Assembly: GCA_014859105.1 (NCBI GenBank)
Contig: JACUUX010000003.1
Coordinates: 1-64,000 of the forward strand
Length of the DNA stretch: 64,000 nt
Direction of reading: 5' to 3'
Source: Nitrospirota bacterium
Lineage (GTDB): Bacteria; Nitrospirota; Thermodesulfovibrionia; Thermodesulfovibrionales; SM23-35
The notes beneath the pieces are model-generated. The model had not been told where the DNA came from and searched no databases. It saw nothing but the letters and a program-made list of their open reading frames with translations. This document shows positions 61,811 to 64,000 of this stretch, piece after piece. Numbering within the stretch: the stretch's first letter is position 1; each line of letters opens with the position of its first letter. The position numbers and the translations under genes are program-made.

Positions 61811-62003
61811 CTAACCCAAATTATTCACAAAGTTGATGCATAGTAACATGGGATAGAGTATTTTCGCTCATTCTCGGGCTATCGCCCTGCGAGGCTTTTG
61901 CCTCTTTATTTTTACATAGTGTTTCTGTCTATCGGCAAAAAAATCCGCTCAAATACTCTATCCCATGTTTAATCATGAAAATTTATGAATTAACTGAGCT
62001 TAG
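61811..62003. repeat. Dispersed repeat, module B alone (reverse)
   Basis: The ends CTAACCCAAATTATTCA (61811-61827) and 61986-62003 are imperfect inverted repeats of the same type as 30997-31401. The interior (GGGATAGAGTATTTTCGCTC to CTCAAATACTCTATCCC) is the reverse of module B, with inner hairpins CGGGCTATCGCCC-like and GAGGCTTTTGCCTC. It occurs here without module A next to it, which shows that A and B are separate units. Confidence 0.82.
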
Positions 62004-62304
62004 TGTATTTTACAACAAAATTACCCGAAGTTTGTCGCCGGAAGATGCTTTATGTGCCCAGCCGGACATACATCCTCTCTCCTGAGGCGAATCCGCTAAG
62101 GCGGAAGCGACAGAGGCTACTTAGAGTTTGTCCATAAAGTATGCCCTAAATAAGCTGTCATTCCCTGACTTGATCGGGGAATCCAGTGTTTTCAAAAGGT
62201 TCTGGATTGTCCGGGCAAGCCGGAATGACAAATACAGAGCTTACTAACCACCTTTGATAACACCACTTGTTTGAGAGACACAACACTAGAAGTTAAAAGA
62301 CGTA
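62004..62304. other. Intergenic stretch after carB with hairpin repeats
   Basis: No gene is seen. The region holds an inverted repeat from 62153 (AGCTGTCATTCCCTGACTTG) to 62241, related to the interior of the 34211 repeat, and a small hairpin near 62095 (GCTAAGGCGGAAGC). Confidence 0.5.
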
Positions 62305-64000
62305 TTATTTTATATCAGCGTGGTAACTTTGCAGTGATTTAACGTCTCCGTGCCCGCGCCGGAAGGCCTCGATTCCCCGTACAGCAGCGACTGCTGCAGC
62401 TGATGTCGTAATATATGTCACCTTGTATTTAATCGCCGCCTTACGGATATAAGAGTCGTCGTACTTACTCAGTTTTCCGCTCGGTGTATTAATCACAAGA
62501 TGTATTTCCTTGTTCTTGATTGCATCAACAATGTTCGGTCGGCCTTGGTGGAGTTTATCGATGGGTTCGGCTTTGATACCGTTCTCGGTAAGGAACTGAT
62601 ATGTTCCACTTGTTGCCCTTATCGTGAAGCCAAGTTTCTCAAACCGTTTGGCTACGGGAAGCACAGATGGCTTGTCATGGTCTGACACTGTTAATAATAC
62701 CGTGCCTTCATTGGGAAGATGAGACCGGGCGGCCTCCATCGCTTTATAGAAAGCCAGGCCGAAGGAATCAGCCATACCGAGTACTTCCCCTGTTGAACGC
62801 ATCTCGGGGCCGAGGAGCGGGTCTACCTCCGGGAACATATTAAACGGAAAGACCGCTTCTTTCACGCCAAAATGCGGGATGTGTTTGGACGTGAGACCGA
62901 GGTCCGCGATTTTTTTGCCCAGCATTATTTGCGTTGCAAGACGGGCCATGGGGATATTGCAGACCTTTGAGACTATGGGAACGGTTCGGGAGGCCCTCGG
63001 ATTAGCCTCGAGAACGTATACCATATCATGTGCAATTGCGTATTGAATATTCATAAGACCTATGACATTGAGTTCAACCGCTATTTTTTTTGTGTATTCA
63101 TAAATTGTTTCCAGGTGTTTGGCAGGGATGCTTATTGGCGGTATGACACATGCAGAGTCGCCGGAATGGATCCCTGCAAGTTCAATATGTTCCATGACCG
63201 CAGGAACGAGAGCATCGGTCCCGTCAGCAATGGCATCTGCCTCAGCCTCTATGGCGTTCTCAAGAAACTTGTCAACAAGGATTGGCCTATCGGGAGTAAC
63301 CCCAACCGCTGCAGCTATATAGTGTTTCAGCATCTCCTCGTCATGAACAATTTCCATACCCCTGCCTCCCAGTACATAAGATGGCCTGACAATGAGCGGA
63401 TACCCTATTTGTTCAGACAATTCCATGGCTTCGCTGAGTGTGCTTGCCACACCCGCATCAGGCATGGGGATTCCCAGTTTTTTCATCATTTCCCTGAATC
63501 TGTCCCTGTCCTCAGCGAGATCAATCGTTTCAGTTGAAGTCCCGATGATTTTTACGCCTGCTTCAGCAAGTTCCCTGGCAATGTTGAGCGGTGTCTGCCC
63601 CCCGAATTGTACAATAACCCCTTCAGGTTTCTCTTTTTCATATATTGATAGAACGTCCTCTACTGTAATGGGTTCAAAGTACAATTTGTCAGACGTATCG
63701 TAATCGGTTGAGACTGTTTCGGGATTACAGTTAACCATGATAGATTCATACCCCTCATCCCGGAGCGTAAAGGCTGCATGCACGCAGCAGTAATCGAACT
63801 CGATTCCCTGGCCAATCCGGTTCGGACCGCCTCCGATAACCATGATCTTTCTGCGCGTGCTTCTTTCTACTTTGTCAGGCGCGTTATAGGTGGAGAAATA
63901 GTATGCTGCGTTTTCAACTCCGCTCACAGGGACTGGTTCCCACGCCTGAACTATACCTAAAGCTTTACGTCTTTCACGAAATTCTCTTTCAGGAACTCTT
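62305..64000 (-). CDS. carB: Carbamoyl-phosphate synthase large subunit, C-terminal part
   Basis: The frame continues past the right edge (VPEREFRERRKALGIVQAWE is read upstream of 63927), so this is the second half of CarB. It makes carbamoyl phosphate for arginine and pyrimidines. KIMVIGGGPNRIGQGIEFDY starts the second ATP-grasp half; IVRPSYVLGGRGMEIV, LEANPRASRTVPIVSK and the MGS-type allosteric domain (about the last 130 residues) follow. At the junction the common VDTCAAEF sequence is replaced by VPVSGVENAAYYFSTYN, a variant form. Confidence 0.95.
   Translation of the reverse strand, partial: RVPEREFRERRKALGIVQAWEPVPVSGVENAAYYFSTYNAPDKVERSTRRKIMVIGGGPNRIGQGIEFDYCCVHAAFTLRDEGYESIMVNCNPETVSTDYDTSDKLYFEPITVEDVLSIYEKEKPEGVIVQFGGQTPLNIARELAEAGVKIIGTSTETIDLAEDRDRFREMMKKLGIPMPDAGVASTLSEAMELSEQIGYPLIVRPSYVLGGRGMEIVHDEEMLKHYIAAAVGVTPDRPILVDKFLENAIEAEADAIADGTDALVPAVMEHIELAGIHSGDSACVIPPISIPAKHLETIYEYTKKIAVELNVIGLMNIQYAIAHDMVYVLEANPRASRTVPIVSKVCNIPMARLATQIMLGKKIADLGLTSKHIPHFGVKEAVFPFNMFPEVDPLLGPEMRSTGEVLGMADSFGLAFYKAMEAARSHLPNEGTVLLTVSDHDKPSVLPVAKRFEKLGFTIRATSGTYQFLTENGIKAEPIDKLHQGRPNIVDAIKNKEIHLVINTPSGKLSKYDDSYIRKAAIKYKVTYITTSAAAVAAVRGIEAFRRGHGDVKSLQSYHADIK

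Overview
This is a chromosomal segment of a Gram-negative bacterium of moderate to low G+C content. A KDO-8-phosphate phosphatase, a Slp-type outer-membrane lipoprotein, undecaprenyl-linked sugar genes and LonB-like and AddAB-like enzymes all fit an envelope with an outer membrane. The run pheA-hisC-aroF-tyrA-aroA followed by cmk-plsC-ispH-rpsA-sppA-HU recalls Nitrospirota or deltaproteobacterial genomes. That placement is inferred from gene content, not demonstrated.

Layout. Positions 1-7200 form a mobile or accessory zone: two overlapping tyrosine recombinases (the second runs off the left edge), a secreted subtilase, a small lipoprotein, a complete IS4-type insertion sequence and an AT-rich membrane glycosyltransferase. 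It ends at a broken tRNA-Arg-like 5' half. Positions 7254-12078 (minus strand) carry a LOG-like protein, a YhcC-type radical SAM protein, a HAD-like exported protein and a LonB-like protease. Positions 12300-16665 (plus) carry kdsC-pgsA-plsY, a TPR/zinc-ribbon membrane protein and a DUF4388-pseudopilin fusion. queC and a UPF0158 gene follow. Positions 18274-26518 (minus) hold rmuC, an AddB/AddA pair and a STAS-like/winged-helix protein. Positions 26580-30839 are accessory: a four-helix-bundle protein, a second UPF0158 gene, and an MvaI/BcnI-type restriction endonuclease with its methyltransferase. Positions 31407-38500 hold an anti-sigma-like ATPase, a beta-CASP nuclease, sixA, and a glycolipid cluster (flippase-like protein, GT2, PAP2-glycosyltransferase fusion). 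cobA-hemD, slp, HU, sppA, rpsA, ispH, plsC and cmk follow. A block at 45912-49778 (PIN-like/DUF433 pair, winged-helix ORF, sacsin-like ATPase with DUF3883, small ORF) separates cmk from aroA. Next come the aromatic amino-acid operon, a class II photolyase, a radical SAM protein, an unknown three-gene operon, a creatininase-family gene and the C-terminal part of carB.

The most unusual theme is repeat DNA. Short dispersed repeats occur between genes as small elements with inverted ends, several of them abutting stop or start codons. Short palindromic or tandem repeats of related kinds also appear to be inserted in frame inside conserved enzymes: QueC (twice), AroA, the CobA-HemD fusion, the PAP2-glycosyltransferase, the TyrA N-terminus and a four-helix-bundle protein. 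Each reads as a low-complexity peptide exactly where the family normally has a short loop or terminus. This resembles the protein-coding palindromic elements of Rickettsia and is the leading candidate for an undescribed phenomenon here. The second candidate is the ATPase-DUF3883 block between cmk and aroA, a possible defence module.
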